Source of the DNA: Mycolicibacterium nivoides
Lineage (GTDB): Bacteria > Actinomycetota > Actinomycetes > Mycobacteriales > Mycobacteriaceae
DNA length: 64,000 bases
Reading direction: 5' to 3'
Assembly: GCF_003855255.1 (NCBI RefSeq)
Contig: NZ_CP034072.1
Coordinates: forward strand, 5,818,396 to 5,882,395
Shown here: piece after piece, positions 27,675 to 35,660 of the stretch
Layout of the letters: each line of letters opens with the position of its first letter
Position numbering within the stretch: position 1 is the stretch's first letter
The notes under the pieces: model-generated
What the model was told of the DNA's origin: nothing
What the model saw: the letters and a program-made list of their open reading frames with translations, nothing else
Database searches by the model: none
Made by a program: the position numbers and the translations under genes

Positions 27675-28091
27675 ATGGCCAAGGACCGTCCCAACTTCTT
27701 CCAGTACATCGCTTACTGCTACGGCAAGCGGTTGCCCGACTCCATGCGCGAGTGGGTGGCCCATGACCTGGCCGACCACGGGGCCGTGCGCCGGCACCTG
27801 ATCCGGATGGCGATCCCGCCGCTGTTCGTACTGGCGCCGCTCTGGCTGCTGCCGGCCTCGCTGTACGTGCACATGGAGATGACCGTGCCGATCTACATCT
27901 GGGCCATCTTGATGGCACTCGCGCTGAACAAGATCTGGCGCCGGCACCGGCTGGCGCAGCACGGCCTCGACCCCAACCTGGTCGACGAGATCCAGTACAA
28001 GAAAGACCAGAAGAAGCACGAGGACTACATCCGGCGGTTCGGACCACGCCCGGAATCCTCCAAGTACCAGGCCAACAGCAGCCCGTTCTAG
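27675..28091 (+). CDS. DUF5313 family membrane protein
   Basis: The 138-aa protein starts DRPNFFQYIAYCYGKRLPDS and continues with REWVAHDLADHGAVRRHL, the pattern of DUF5313 proteins found in mycobacteria. Two hydrophobic helices follow (about residues 45-62 and 70-88), then a charged tail (RRHRLAQHGLDPNLVDEIQY). Function is unknown; inner-membrane location is expected. Co-transcription with the MarR/OhrR-like regulator suggests it responds to the same signal, perhaps oxidative stress. Confidence 0.75.
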   Translation: MAKDRPNFFQYIAYCYGKRLPDSMREWVAHDLADHGAVRRHLIRMAIPPLFVLAPLWLLPASLYVHMEMTVPIYIWAILMALALNKIWRRHRLAQHGLDPNLVDEIQYKKDQKKHEDYIRRFGPRPESSKYQANSSPF

Positions 28092-28108
28092 GCATTCCCC
28101 CTGGATAG

Positions 28109-28140
28109 ACCCCTTGCATGCAAGCTTGCATGCAAGGGGT
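28109..28140. promoter_or_regulatory. Perfect 32-bp palindrome, GntR operator candidate
   Basis: Bases 28109-28124 (ACCCCTTGCATGCAAG) are followed immediately by their exact reverse complement (28125-28140). Inside it the 11-mer TTGCATGCAAG-type unit occurs twice in tandem. It ends 13 bp before the likely GTG start of the GntR gene. Confidence 0.8.
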
Positions 28141-28153
28141 ATCGTGGTCTCTC

Positions 28154-28801
28154 GTGGTCACGGACGAGAAATCGAGCAACAGCCAGCGCGTCTACCGGAT
28201 GACCAAGGATCAGATCCTCTCCGGTGAGTTTCGAGGCGGGCAGCTGCTCAGTGAGGTAGAGGTGGCGACGCAACTCGGCGTCAGCCGCACACCCGTGCAC
28301 GAAGCGTTTCTGCGCCTGGCCGCCGAGGACTTCCTCGATCTGATGCCGCGTCGCGGTGCCGTCGTCGTCCCGGTCTCCCCGCAGGAGGCCACCGACCTGC
28401 TGGAGATGCGCCTGGCGCTGGAGACCGCGGCCGTGCGCCGGTTGTGCCGGTCACCGGAATCCATCGACACACTGTTCGGCGAGCTCACCGAGTTGGTGGA
28501 GCGCCAGCGCCACGGCGCGGCCATCGGCGACGCCGATCAGTTCGCGGCGGCCGACGACGCCTTTCACCGCCGAATTGTGGAGGTCGCCGGGAACACGATC
28601 GCCGGCCGCTTCTACGGTTCACTCAGCGACCGGCAGCGCCGCATGATGGCCGACGCCGCCCGCTCGGACTCTGCCCGGCTGACCGAGTTGATCGGCGAGC
28701 ACGCGGAATTGGCCGATGCGATCGGCCGACGCGATGTGCAGGCCTTCGAGGGCGCCCTGCTGGCACATCTGGAAGCGACCTACCGGGTGGTGCTGGCATG
28801 A
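28154..28801 (+). CDS. GntR-family regulator (FadR/FCD subgroup)
   Basis: The 215-aa protein is called from the GTG at 28154. An in-frame ATG at 28118 lies inside the palindrome, which would make an operator part of the coding region, so the later start is preferred. The HTH (about residues 15-65) reads RMTKDQILSGEFRGGQLLSE then VATQLGVSRTPVHEAFLRLA. The C-terminal FCD domain (LEMRLALETAAVRRLC; ADDAFHRRIVEVAGN) is all-helical and binds metal and small carboxylates. Its stop overlaps the MFS transporter start (ATGA), so the transporter is its likely target. Confidence 0.88.
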   Translation: MVTDEKSSNSQRVYRMTKDQILSGEFRGGQLLSEVEVATQLGVSRTPVHEAFLRLAAEDFLDLMPRRGAVVVPVSPQEATDLLEMRLALETAAVRRLCRSPESIDTLFGELTELVERQRHGAAIGDADQFAAADDAFHRRIVEVAGNTIAGRFYGSLSDRQRRMMADAARSDSARLTELIGEHAELADAIGRRDVQAFEGALLAHLEATYRVVLA

Positions 28802-30057
28802 CCGCCGTCGCAATTGAATCCCGAGAGGCGCCGGAACGGACTCGGCACCACATGCCGCCCTGGCTCGCGGTGGCCATCGCGGTCTTCTGCATCGGTTGGG
28901 GCGGAAACCAATTCACCCCGCTGCTGATCGCCTACGCCCAGCACTCCGGATACACACGAGTGGACGTGGACATCCTGTTGGGCGCCTACGTGCTCGGCCT
29001 GATCCCGGGCCTGCTGATCGCCTCGACGTTGTCGGACCGCCACGGTCGGCGCACCGTCATGGCCGCCGGCGTCATCAGTGCCGCCCTGGGCAGTCTCGTC
29101 CTGGCGATCGGTGACGGCTGGGGCTTCCCGGCCCTGTTCGTCGGCCGCTTGTTCAGCGGCGTGGCCGTCGGTATCGCGATGGCCGTCGGTTCGGCATGGA
29201 TCGCCGAGCTCTCTCGGCCACCCTTCGACAATGCGCCTGCCGGTGCCGGGGCGCGCCGCGCCTCCATCTGCCTGTCGTTGGGCTTCGGGGTCGGGCCGCT
29301 GTGCGCCGGACTGCTCACCGTGTACGCACCGCTGCCGCTGGTGTTGACATATCTGGTCCATGCCGCCCTGTGCGTGCCGGTGCTGTGGGCGGTGTGGACT
29401 CGGACCGCCGAGACGCGTGAGCGCATGACCTCGCGGCCCTTCCTGGATGGATTGAAGGTGCCCGCGGCCGGACACCGCCGGTTCCTTCATGTCATTGTTC
29501 CCATGGCGCCGTGGATCTTTGGTTCGGCAGCCATCGCGTACGCGGTGGTGCCGGCACTCGTCGCCGACCAGCTCGGCTCCTGGGCTCTGCTCTACACCGT
29601 CGGGTTGACGGTGCTGACGCTGGGCTGCGGTGTCGCGATCCAGCCGGTCGCGCGGCGCCTCGACGACGTGTCCAGCTCGCGTGCCGTGGTGGTGTCGATG
29701 GCGTTGATGGCGTTGGGCATCTTCGCCGCGGTGGCCACCGCCGTCACCCGTTCGGCGCTCGTCGCGCCGCTGGTCGCGATGCTGCTCGGCAGCGCGTACG
29801 GAATCGCTATCGTGTCGGGTCTCCTTGAGATCCAACGCATTGCGCCGCCCGACGAGCTCGCCGGTATCTCCGGGGTCTACTACTCCCTGGCCTACCTCGG
29901 GTTCCTGCTGCCCGCGGCACTGGCCGCGTTGGCGCACTGGTTCAGCTATCCGGTGATGCTGAGCGCTGTGGGGCTGTTGGCGATTGTCTGCACGGCGGTG
30001 TGTGCGTCGGGGTGGGCGAAGCATCTGGAGCCGCAGACTCACCCGCAACCTGCGTGA
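28798..30057 (+). CDS. MFS transporter
   Basis: The 419-aa protein has about 12 hydrophobic helices and starts at an ATG overlapping the GntR stop. Major facilitator motif A is seen in the loop after helix 2 as STLSDRHGRRTVMAAG (D-R-x-G-R-R), and FVGRLFSGVAVGIAMAVGSA resembles the helix 4 region. The substrate is unknown. Coupling to a GntR/FCD regulator points to uptake or export of an organic acid or drug that the regulator senses. Confidence 0.88.
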   Translation: MTAVAIESREAPERTRHHMPPWLAVAIAVFCIGWGGNQFTPLLIAYAQHSGYTRVDVDILLGAYVLGLIPGLLIASTLSDRHGRRTVMAAGVISAALGSLVLAIGDGWGFPALFVGRLFSGVAVGIAMAVGSAWIAELSRPPFDNAPAGAGARRASICLSLGFGVGPLCAGLLTVYAPLPLVLTYLVHAALCVPVLWAVWTRTAETRERMTSRPFLDGLKVPAAGHRRFLHVIVPMAPWIFGSAAIAYAVVPALVADQLGSWALLYTVGLTVLTLGCGVAIQPVARRLDDVSSSRAVVVSMALMALGIFAAVATAVTRSALVAPLVAMLLGSAYGIAIVSGLLEIQRIAPPDELAGISGVYYSLAYLGFLLPAALAALAHWFSYPVMLSAVGLLAIVCTAVCASGWAKHLEPQTHPQPA

Positions 30058-30540
30058 GAGCGGCTGTCACTCAACCAAACTCGGCCAAGTGCCTGGATGC
30101 TTGGACGCACAAGGCCGTGGAGAGCGCGCTCGTAGCGTTGGGACTGGGCGCCAATCCGCCGGACTACCACATCGGGTCGCCTTGTGTACCTGCGTTTGGG
30201 AGATCCCGTACACACCCGCACGCCTCGTGAGATACCGTTCAGCACGTTAATTGACGCGAACGAAAGGGGTACGGCAGTGCGGGCACACAAGCTTTGTACG
30301 GGCGGGACGCAGTTGATGCAGGTCGAACCGAGCGACGTCGCGGTATACCTTTTTGACGTCTCTGTGACGCGAGTCGAGTAAAACGCTGTGCCATCGTCGA
30401 CCGCCGGTGCAAAAGGGCAAGCAGCGGGGGTTGACGCCCGGCAGCAGAGCCCTACTGGACGCACAGAAATCCGGCTAGCAACTCACGCCCGGTCCGCGCT
30501 GGCGGTAGCCTCACCACACCGGAAAAGCTAGGGGGCAGCA
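30058..30540. other. Intergenic region without a convincing gene
   Basis: This stretch of 483 bp holds only short frames. One at 30277-30381 (GTG start, AAAGGGG upstream, 34 aa MRAHKLCTGGTQLMQVEPSD onward) has a plausible ribosome-binding site but no recognised family. Another, at 30000-30230, mostly overlaps the transporter end. An inverted repeat GTGTAC / GTACAC brackets 30185-30212. The region could hold a small RNA, a tiny peptide or a decayed gene; nothing is certain. Confidence 0.4.
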
Positions 30541-30996
30541 ATGAGCCAGGCCGACGAGAACCATCTGCCGACAGAGCCACCGCCAGGGGCCCCGACAACT
30601 CCGCCGCCACTGCTGCAACCCAACCTGAACCCGCCGCCCGGCTACCTGGGAAGCGCTGGCACACAGCCCTACCCGTACCCGTACCCGTCCCCGGTGCCCG
30701 CGGTCCACGTCACCATGTACGCCCCGCCCGTAGCCGCGAAAAACCCCGGGCTCGCAGCCTTGCTGGCTGCGCTGTTCGGCTGCCTGGGCATGCTCTACGC
30801 GACCGTGCCTGGAGCCTTCATCATGTTCGGCATCAACGTGCTGCTGTTCTTGATCGGGTTCTTCACCCTCGGCATGACCTGGTTCCTCTGGTTGTTCACC
30901 TGGATCGGTGGTATCGCGTGGGCCTACATGGCCGCCGACACGCACAACAAGAAGTTGTTGCCCGCGCCGCCGTATTACCCTCCGTCACCACATTGA
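30541..30996 (+). CDS. Proline-rich TM2-like membrane protein
   Basis: The 151-aa protein has a good AGGGGGC ribosome-binding site. Residues 1-65 are Pro-rich (PTEPPPGAPTTPPPLLQPNL, then PYPYPYPSPVP), followed by KNPGLAALLAALFGCLGMLY and a second hydrophobic segment. Then come MTWFLWLFTWIGGIAWAYMA and a Pro-rich tail. The hydrophobic part resembles TM2-domain proteins; Pro-rich soluble arms plus such a membrane part are common in actinobacterial envelope proteins. Function is unknown. Confidence 0.75.
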   Translation: MSQADENHLPTEPPPGAPTTPPPLLQPNLNPPPGYLGSAGTQPYPYPYPSPVPAVHVTMYAPPVAAKNPGLAALLAALFGCLGMLYATVPGAFIMFGINVLLFLIGFFTLGMTWFLWLFTWIGGIAWAYMAADTHNKKLLPAPPYYPPSPH

Positions 30997-31053
30997 TCCA
31001 AAGTCGGGTCGGTCCCGTACCGTCGCATCCCCGGCCCGACTACCGTCGATCAG

Positions 31054-32574
31054 GTGGCAGTGTCGCGATCTCTTACCCGGCTGTGCGCCGCGGGAACGGT
31101 CCTGCTCACGGTCGCCGCCACGGCTTCTTGCGGACAGCCGGCGCTCCCACCGGCGGCCACCAGCACGCCGACCACGACCGCACCGTCATCCACCGTCCCG
31201 GTTCCCACTCTCGCCGCCGTCGTACCTACCGGTGACTTCTCCCCGGTTTCGAAACTCGTCAACGACAACATCGCGGCCCATCGTCTGCCCGGCGCCGTGG
31301 TCCAGGTCGGGCACAACGGCAACGTCGTCTTCCGCCAGGCATACGGTTCGCGCAAGCTCGACGGTGAGCCGGGACTGGACGGAGTGCCTGCCCCCGCCGA
31401 GCCGATGACCGAGGACACGATCTTCGACCTGGCCTCGTTGTCGAAGAGCATCGCGACGACGACGGCCTTCATGCAGCTCTACGAACAGGGCAAGGTCAAC
31501 TTCGACGACCAGGTGCAGACCTACCTGCCCGACTTCAACCCCACCAACGACCCACGCCGCGCACAGGTGACCGTTCGCATGTTGCTCACCCATACGTCGG
31601 GCATCGCCGGCGACCTGAGCTTGGACGGTCCGTGGGGTTTGGACAAGGCCGACAAGGCCGAAGGCATCCACCGCGCGCTGGGCGCGTGGGTGGTGTACGA
31701 ACCCGGAGCGCTCTTTCACTACTCCGACATCAACTTCATTCTCGTCGGCACGATCATCGAACGGATCACCGGCCAGGCCCTGGATAGATACGTGCACGAC
31801 AACGTCTTCGCACCGCTCGGGTTGTCAGATACCCACTATCTTCCAGCTACCAAAGCCTGTGGCCCGCACCAGGTTCGGGGAACCGCGATCGCCTTCGACC
31901 CGAGCGCACCCAAAGTGAACGACTGCCCGGCAGGTACCTGGAGCACCGACTTGCTGCCACGCATCGCACCGACAGCGCTTGATGAAGACACTCCGGGTAT
32001 CAACCCGGACTTCGGCCACCCGTTGCGAGGTACCGTGCACGACCCGACGGCACGCCGGATGGGTGGTGTGGCCGGGAGTGCCGGGGTGTTCTCGACCGTG
32101 AACGATGTCGGCCGCTTCGCGCAGGCCCTGCTCGATCGTCTCGCCGGCCGCCCGAGCACGTTTCCGCTGAAACAATCAACCGTTGAATTGATGACGACTC
32201 CGCAGCAGCCCGGGCACACCGCTGAACAACTCGACGCAGCCAACAATGCAACCCGGCGCGCCATCGAAAAAACCTCCAACACAACCGATCCCCTGCTGGC
32301 TCCGCACTACCCGGCAATCGATGGGCAGGACCTCCGCGGCTTCGGATGGGATATCGATACCCCGCATTCTCGACCGCGCGGGCTGATCTTTCCCGTCGGC
32401 AGCTTCGGCCACACCGGGTTCACGGGCGTGACGCTGTGGATGGATCCCGGATCAGACACCTACGTCGCCGTCCTCGCCAACGTCATCCATCAACGCGGCG
32501 GTCCGCCGATCGCGAAGCTGAGCGGCGAGGTCGCCACCGAGACCGCCCGGGCGCTCCATCTGTACGGGACCTAG
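31054..32574 (+). CDS. Lipoprotein serine hydrolase, beta-lactamase/class C family
   Basis: The protein has 506 aa from a GTG at 31054 (a second GTG at 31060 is possible). A lipoprotein signal ends at TASCGQ near residue 27, followed by a Pro/Thr/Ser-rich linker. The enzyme domain has the Ser-x-x-Lys nucleophile in LASLSKSIATTTAF, a Tyr motif in FHYSDINFILVG, and HTGFTGVTLWMDPGS near the end in place of the KTG box. This is the set of class C beta-lactamase/DD-peptidase-like esterases such as LpqF and LpqK. It is probably anchored outside the inner membrane. Its substrate (ester, peptide or lipid) is unknown. The last bases are shared with the convergent COX IV-like gene. Confidence 0.85.
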   Translation: MAVSRSLTRLCAAGTVLLTVAATASCGQPALPPAATSTPTTTAPSSTVPVPTLAAVVPTGDFSPVSKLVNDNIAAHRLPGAVVQVGHNGNVVFRQAYGSRKLDGEPGLDGVPAPAEPMTEDTIFDLASLSKSIATTTAFMQLYEQGKVNFDDQVQTYLPDFNPTNDPRRAQVTVRMLLTHTSGIAGDLSLDGPWGLDKADKAEGIHRALGAWVVYEPGALFHYSDINFILVGTIIERITGQALDRYVHDNVFAPLGLSDTHYLPATKACGPHQVRGTAIAFDPSAPKVNDCPAGTWSTDLLPRIAPTALDEDTPGINPDFGHPLRGTVHDPTARRMGGVAGSAGVFSTVNDVGRFAQALLDRLAGRPSTFPLKQSTVELMTTPQQPGHTAEQLDAANNATRRAIEKTSNTTDPLLAPHYPAIDGQDLRGFGWDIDTPHSRPRGLIFPVGSFGHTGFTGVTLWMDPGSDTYVAVLANVIHQRGGPPIAKLSGEVATETARALHLYGT

Positions 32575-32867
32575 CCGGCCACCGCCGAGCCGACGAAGTA
32601 GCTGCCCAACAGGCAGATTCCGATGAGGACGACCCATCCGTCGGTGAGGCGGCAGAGCAAGGGCGGCGCGTGGCGCACCTCCATGAATTCCCGGAAGATG
32701 ATGCGCACCTTGACAAGTGCGATGGTGATCGCGCTGACGGTCACGACGGTGCTGGCCTTCAGCGTCCCGTTCTGGTCGACGGCTTCGTCGAGCCACACGT
32801 AGACGAGTGTCATCGCCGTCAGGATCGCCCAGACGATCAGCAGTCTTGTATTGCCTTTCGTGCGCAC
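32571..32867 (-). CDS. Cytochrome c oxidase subunit IV-like protein (prokaryotic COX4 / NorF-like)
   Basis: The 98-aa protein starts at a GTG and has three hydrophobic helices: LLIVWAILTAMTLVYVWLDE, then ASTVVTVSAITIALVKVRII, and VVLIGICLLGSYFVG. The middle FREFMEVRHAPPLLCRLTDG follows the pattern of prokaryotic COX IV/NorF proteins. It lies 3 bp downstream of the COX III-like gene, ending the four-gene operon. Its TAG stop shares the tetranucleotide CTAG with the stop of the convergent lipoprotein gene. Confidence 0.75.
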   Translation of the reverse strand: MRTKGNTRLLIVWAILTAMTLVYVWLDEAVDQNGTLKASTVVTVSAITIALVKVRIIFREFMEVRHAPPLLCRLTDGWVVLIGICLLGSYFVGSAVAG

Positions 32868-32870
32868 CGC

Positions 32871-33446
32871 TCACCTCACCACGTAGATCAACGCGAAAAT
32901 CAGGACCCATAGGAAATCGACGGTGTGCCAGTAGGTGGCACCGGTTTCGATGAGCTGTTGGGATCGCCGCTGCGGACTCCGCAACTGGTAGACGACGACA
33001 CCCAACACGACGAAGCCGATCAGGACGTGGATGCAGTGTATCGACGTCAGGAAGAAATAGTGCTGGAAGAACTCGTCACTGGTGAACGTGTTCCCCATGC
33101 GAATCTGGGTGCCCCACTCGATGATCTTGCCCACCAGGAAGATGACGCCGAACGAGATGGTCAGGAGAACATTCGTCAACGCGGACCGATAGTTGCCCTC
33201 GCGGGAGGCCTGGACGCACCGGGCGATGGCCCACGAACTCAGCAGCAGGGCAATGGTATTGACCACCCCGATCCGCAGGTCCAGGTGGGACTGCGACTGC
33301 AGGAAGAGTTCTGGATTCTGGGTTCGCGACACCAGGTACACCGAGAAGTACGCGGTGAACAACAACGATTCGAACAGTACGAACATCCACATGTCGGGCT
33401 GCCCGGGCACGGACTTCACGCGGGCACCTTCGACTTGATCGGTCAT
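32871..33446 (-). CDS. Cytochrome c oxidase subunit III-like protein (NorE-like)
   Basis: The 191-aa protein has five hydrophobic helices. Its length and motifs fit short COX III/NorE proteins: MWMFVLFESLLFTAYFSVYL, VVNTIALLLSSWAIARCVQA, QHYFFLTSIHCIHVLIGFVV and ATYWHTVDFLWVLIFALIYV. The last two contain the histidines and acidic residues typical of subunit III. No subunit I or II gene accompanies it; ctaD lies 8.4 kb away on another transcript. The start overlaps the stop of the upstream membrane gene by four bases. Confidence 0.82.
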   Translation of the reverse strand: MTDQVEGARVKSVPGQPDMWMFVLFESLLFTAYFSVYLVSRTQNPELFLQSQSHLDLRIGVVNTIALLLSSWAIARCVQASREGNYRSALTNVLLTISFGVIFLVGKIIEWGTQIRMGNTFTSDEFFQHYFFLTSIHCIHVLIGFVVLGVVVYQLRSPQRRSQQLIETGATYWHTVDFLWVLIFALIYVVR

Positions 33447-34243
33447 CGCACCGCCTCCACCGAATCCGCGCGCTGCTCGTCGGCATGCTTGTCCGGAAGC
33501 TCCGGTAGCGGACCGGTGCCGAAGTCCTCACGCTCGATCATCCTGCGCAGCAGAACGATGAAAACTCCGGTGTACGTGACGAACACGACCATGTTGACCC
33601 ACCATGCGATCGCGCCGTTCCAGGCGAACGCGCCGCGCTGGAAGATCCATGCGGGCGCGACGACCACTTCGGTCAGGGCGTTGCAGAGATTGAGATAGCC
33701 GAACCATTTCGGGAACACCCGGTTCTTGTCGAGCAGGATCGCGGCCATCCACACCAGGGACCCGATCAGGAACACACCCATGGTCCCGCTGAACGACAGG
33801 AACGCGAATTCGTAGAGCCAGTGGATGATCTCAGGGTCGCGGTTGGGCCGCAGCGCGGCCGCGGTCATCGCGATGGCCATGACCAGCATGCCCGGAATTG
33901 CGCTCAGCGAGTACATGATCAGATACGAGTAGGCGAACACCGGGCTGACCGACATTCGTCGCATCGAGTACGCGAGAAGGGCGTTCATCGGCGCGCACAA
34001 CCCGGTGATGAGGAAGACGACACCGAACCCGGCGAGGACGCCGAATCTGTGGTCGGTGACCCAGTGCACGACAGTGGGGGTGTCCCACGCCGGGCTTGGC
34101 GGAGGCTGCACGCGAGTGACGAAGAAGAAGAGCACACCGTAGAGCTGGTAGAAGAACACCATGACGTACCAGGCGAACCAGAGTTCGCGTTTGGGGTGGT
34201 AACGCAGGTTCCACATGAACCTGCTCAGCCGTGAGCCGCTCAT
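33443..34243 (-). CDS. Uncharacterised multi-TM protein (cassette paralogue B)
   Basis: The 266-aa protein starts at the ATG at 34243, which overlaps the stop of paralogue A (ATGA); the longer in-frame start at 34549 would lie inside that gene. It has about six or seven hydrophobic segments. It shares with paralogue A the order R-P-x-R-D/A-P-E near the middle, V-F-x-x-W-x-x-Y-x-N-L, and F-A-W-N/D-G-A before the last helix. The N-terminus MSGSRLSRFMWNLRYHPKRE is positively charged. I do not recognise a named family. Context suggests it works with the COX III/IV-like proteins. Confidence 0.7.
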   Translation of the reverse strand: MSGSRLSRFMWNLRYHPKRELWFAWYVMVFFYQLYGVLFFFVTRVQPPPSPAWDTPTVVHWVTDHRFGVLAGFGVVFLITGLCAPMNALLAYSMRRMSVSPVFAYSYLIMYSLSAIPGMLVMAIAMTAAALRPNRDPEIIHWLYEFAFLSFSGTMGVFLIGSLVWMAAILLDKNRVFPKWFGYLNLCNALTEVVVAPAWIFQRGAFAWNGAIAWWVNMVVFVTYTGVFIVLLRRMIEREDFGTGPLPELPDKHADEQRADSVEAVR

Positions 34244-34947
34244 GCGAGCACCTTGTCCTGCGTTCGCTGCCGCTTGATCGACTGGGCGAGAACGACTCCC
34301 ATCACCAAGATCCAGACGGCGATCGCAATGTTCTTGAGCCAGAAGGACAACGCCCCGTCCCACGCGAACGGCCCGTCGAACGACAAAGCGGTGAACGTCG
34401 CGGGGACCAGCGCCGCTGCGACGACGAGGTTGAAGTAAGCCACCCATGGTTTGAACACCGGCCGTTGCTGCTGATCCCAGTAGATCGCCAGCGCCAGCAA
34501 CAGGCATTGCGCAATCAGATACGGCACCAGCAGCGTGAAGGTCAGCCACGCGAGGTCGTTGAGCACCTGGGTCAACTCGGGGGCACGGTCCGGACGGAAT
34601 GAGCCGAGCAGCCAGAACATGTTGGCGATGAGGAACAGCGTCGGTGGGCCTCCGGCCGCGGCGATCAAGCTGTAAGACAGGATCGGCGTGCGGTGGGCCA
34701 TCCGCCGGACTTGCATCGCCAACAAGATGACGATCGGGATGAGGCCGACGCCGAACCAGTTGAACAGGATCATGCTGTACCGGATCCGCGCGGTTTCGTC
34801 CTGATAGAAGCTCGCGACCTGTTCGGCAGACATGTTGGGCGACATCGGATGTACGAACCCGGGGAACAGGAGGAACGCGGAGATCCAGATGATTGCCACC
34901 ACCGGCAACGTCCCCAAGAGGGTCAACTCACCATCAGGTCGTCTCAT
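34240..34947 (-). CDS. Uncharacterised multi-TM protein (cassette paralogue A)
   Basis: The 235-aa protein is the first gene of the four-gene operon, with about six or seven helices. LLGTLPVVAIIWISAFLLFP begins the first, followed by an external loop with SAEQVASFYQDETARIRYSM. The second half (RPDRAPELTQVLNDLAWLTF, then RPVFKPWVAYFNL and GPFAWDGALSFWL) mirrors paralogue B, so the pair probably arose by duplication and may form a heterodimer. It is divergent from a TetR gene 99 bp away, with two matching palindromes between. Confidence 0.7.
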   Translation of the reverse strand: MRRPDGELTLLGTLPVVAIIWISAFLLFPGFVHPMSPNMSAEQVASFYQDETARIRYSMILFNWFGVGLIPIVILLAMQVRRMAHRTPILSYSLIAAAGGPPTLFLIANMFWLLGSFRPDRAPELTQVLNDLAWLTFTLLVPYLIAQCLLLALAIYWDQQQRPVFKPWVAYFNLVVAAALVPATFTALSFDGPFAWDGALSFWLKNIAIAVWILVMGVVLAQSIKRQRTQDKVLA

Positions 34948-34974
34948 CGTCGGACTCTCTTCATGCGTGACGTT

Positions 34975-35014
34975 AGTTGCCGATCGGCAACTTGGACGGT
35001 AGCCGGTCGGCTAC
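34975..35014. promoter_or_regulatory. Twin TetR operators GTWGCCGRTCGGCWAC
   Basis: AGTTGCCGATCGGCAACT (34975-34992) is a perfect 18-bp palindrome. GTAGCCG-GT-CGGCTAC (34999-35014) is a second copy of the same pattern. The centres are 23 bp apart, about two helical turns, in the divergent promoter region between the membrane cassette and its TetR gene. Confidence 0.8.
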
Positions 35015-35046
35015 TAGACGGTCAATCGTCGGTTACCGTTGACGCT

Positions 35047-35631
35047 GTGACGTCCACACAGGAGGCCCGCACCTTCGGCGCGATCACGCGCACCGCCGCT
35101 CAAACACGCGTGATGGACGCGGCCCTCAAACTCATTGCCAATCACGGGGTCAGCGGGACGTCGCTGCAGATGATCGCCGACGAGATGGGTGTCACCAAGG
35201 CTGCCGTGTATCGGCAGTTCAAGACCAAGGAAGAGATCGTCATCGCGATCACCGAGCGGGAGATGAGCCGCCTGGAGGAAGCGCTCGGGGAGGTCGAGGC
35301 CGAGGGGTCTCCCCCGCAGGCGCGTGAGGCGCTGCTGGACCGGATGATCGAGCAGGCCATCGACCGCCGCGGAGCGTTCAGCATTCCGATGTTCGACCCG
35401 GTCATCATTCGCCTACAGGCCGAGTACGAACCGTTTCAGCGGTTCATCGAACGTCTCTACGCCGCCCTGCTGGGCACCGAAGCCGGCGTGGAGGCCCGGC
35501 TCCACGCCGCGATGCTCTCAAGCGCGATCAGTGTCGCAGTCATGCATCCGCTGCTGGCCGATATCGACGGCGAGACCCTCCGCGTCCAGCTGACACAGAT
35601 GACCCGCCGGATGCTCGGGCTCGACGGCTGA
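35047..35631 (+). CDS. TetR-family regulator of the membrane cassette
   Basis: The 194-aa protein begins at a GTG at 35047 (VTSTQEARTFGAITRTAAQT); the longer frame would cross the operators. The HTH (about residues 20-66) reads VMDAALKLIANHGVSGTSLQ then MGVTKAAVYRQFKTKEEIVI. The C-terminal domain has DRRGAFSIPMFDPVIIRLQA. Divergent placement and two identical-pattern palindromes in the shared promoter make it the probable repressor of the cassette and of itself. It ends 29 bp before the convergent gap gene. Confidence 0.88.
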   Translation: MTSTQEARTFGAITRTAAQTRVMDAALKLIANHGVSGTSLQMIADEMGVTKAAVYRQFKTKEEIVIAITEREMSRLEEALGEVEAEGSPPQAREALLDRMIEQAIDRRGAFSIPMFDPVIIRLQAEYEPFQRFIERLYAALLGTEAGVEARLHAAMLSSAISVAVMHPLLADIDGETLRVQLTQMTRRMLGLDG

Positions 35632-35660
35632 CTGCGTCGCCGCCGAGATCGGTTCGGCGT

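Noticed and set aside
28118..28153. ATG at 28118 as the start of the GntR gene
   Set aside because: It lies inside a perfect 32-bp palindrome and adds residues unlike the family; the GTG at 28154 is a better start.
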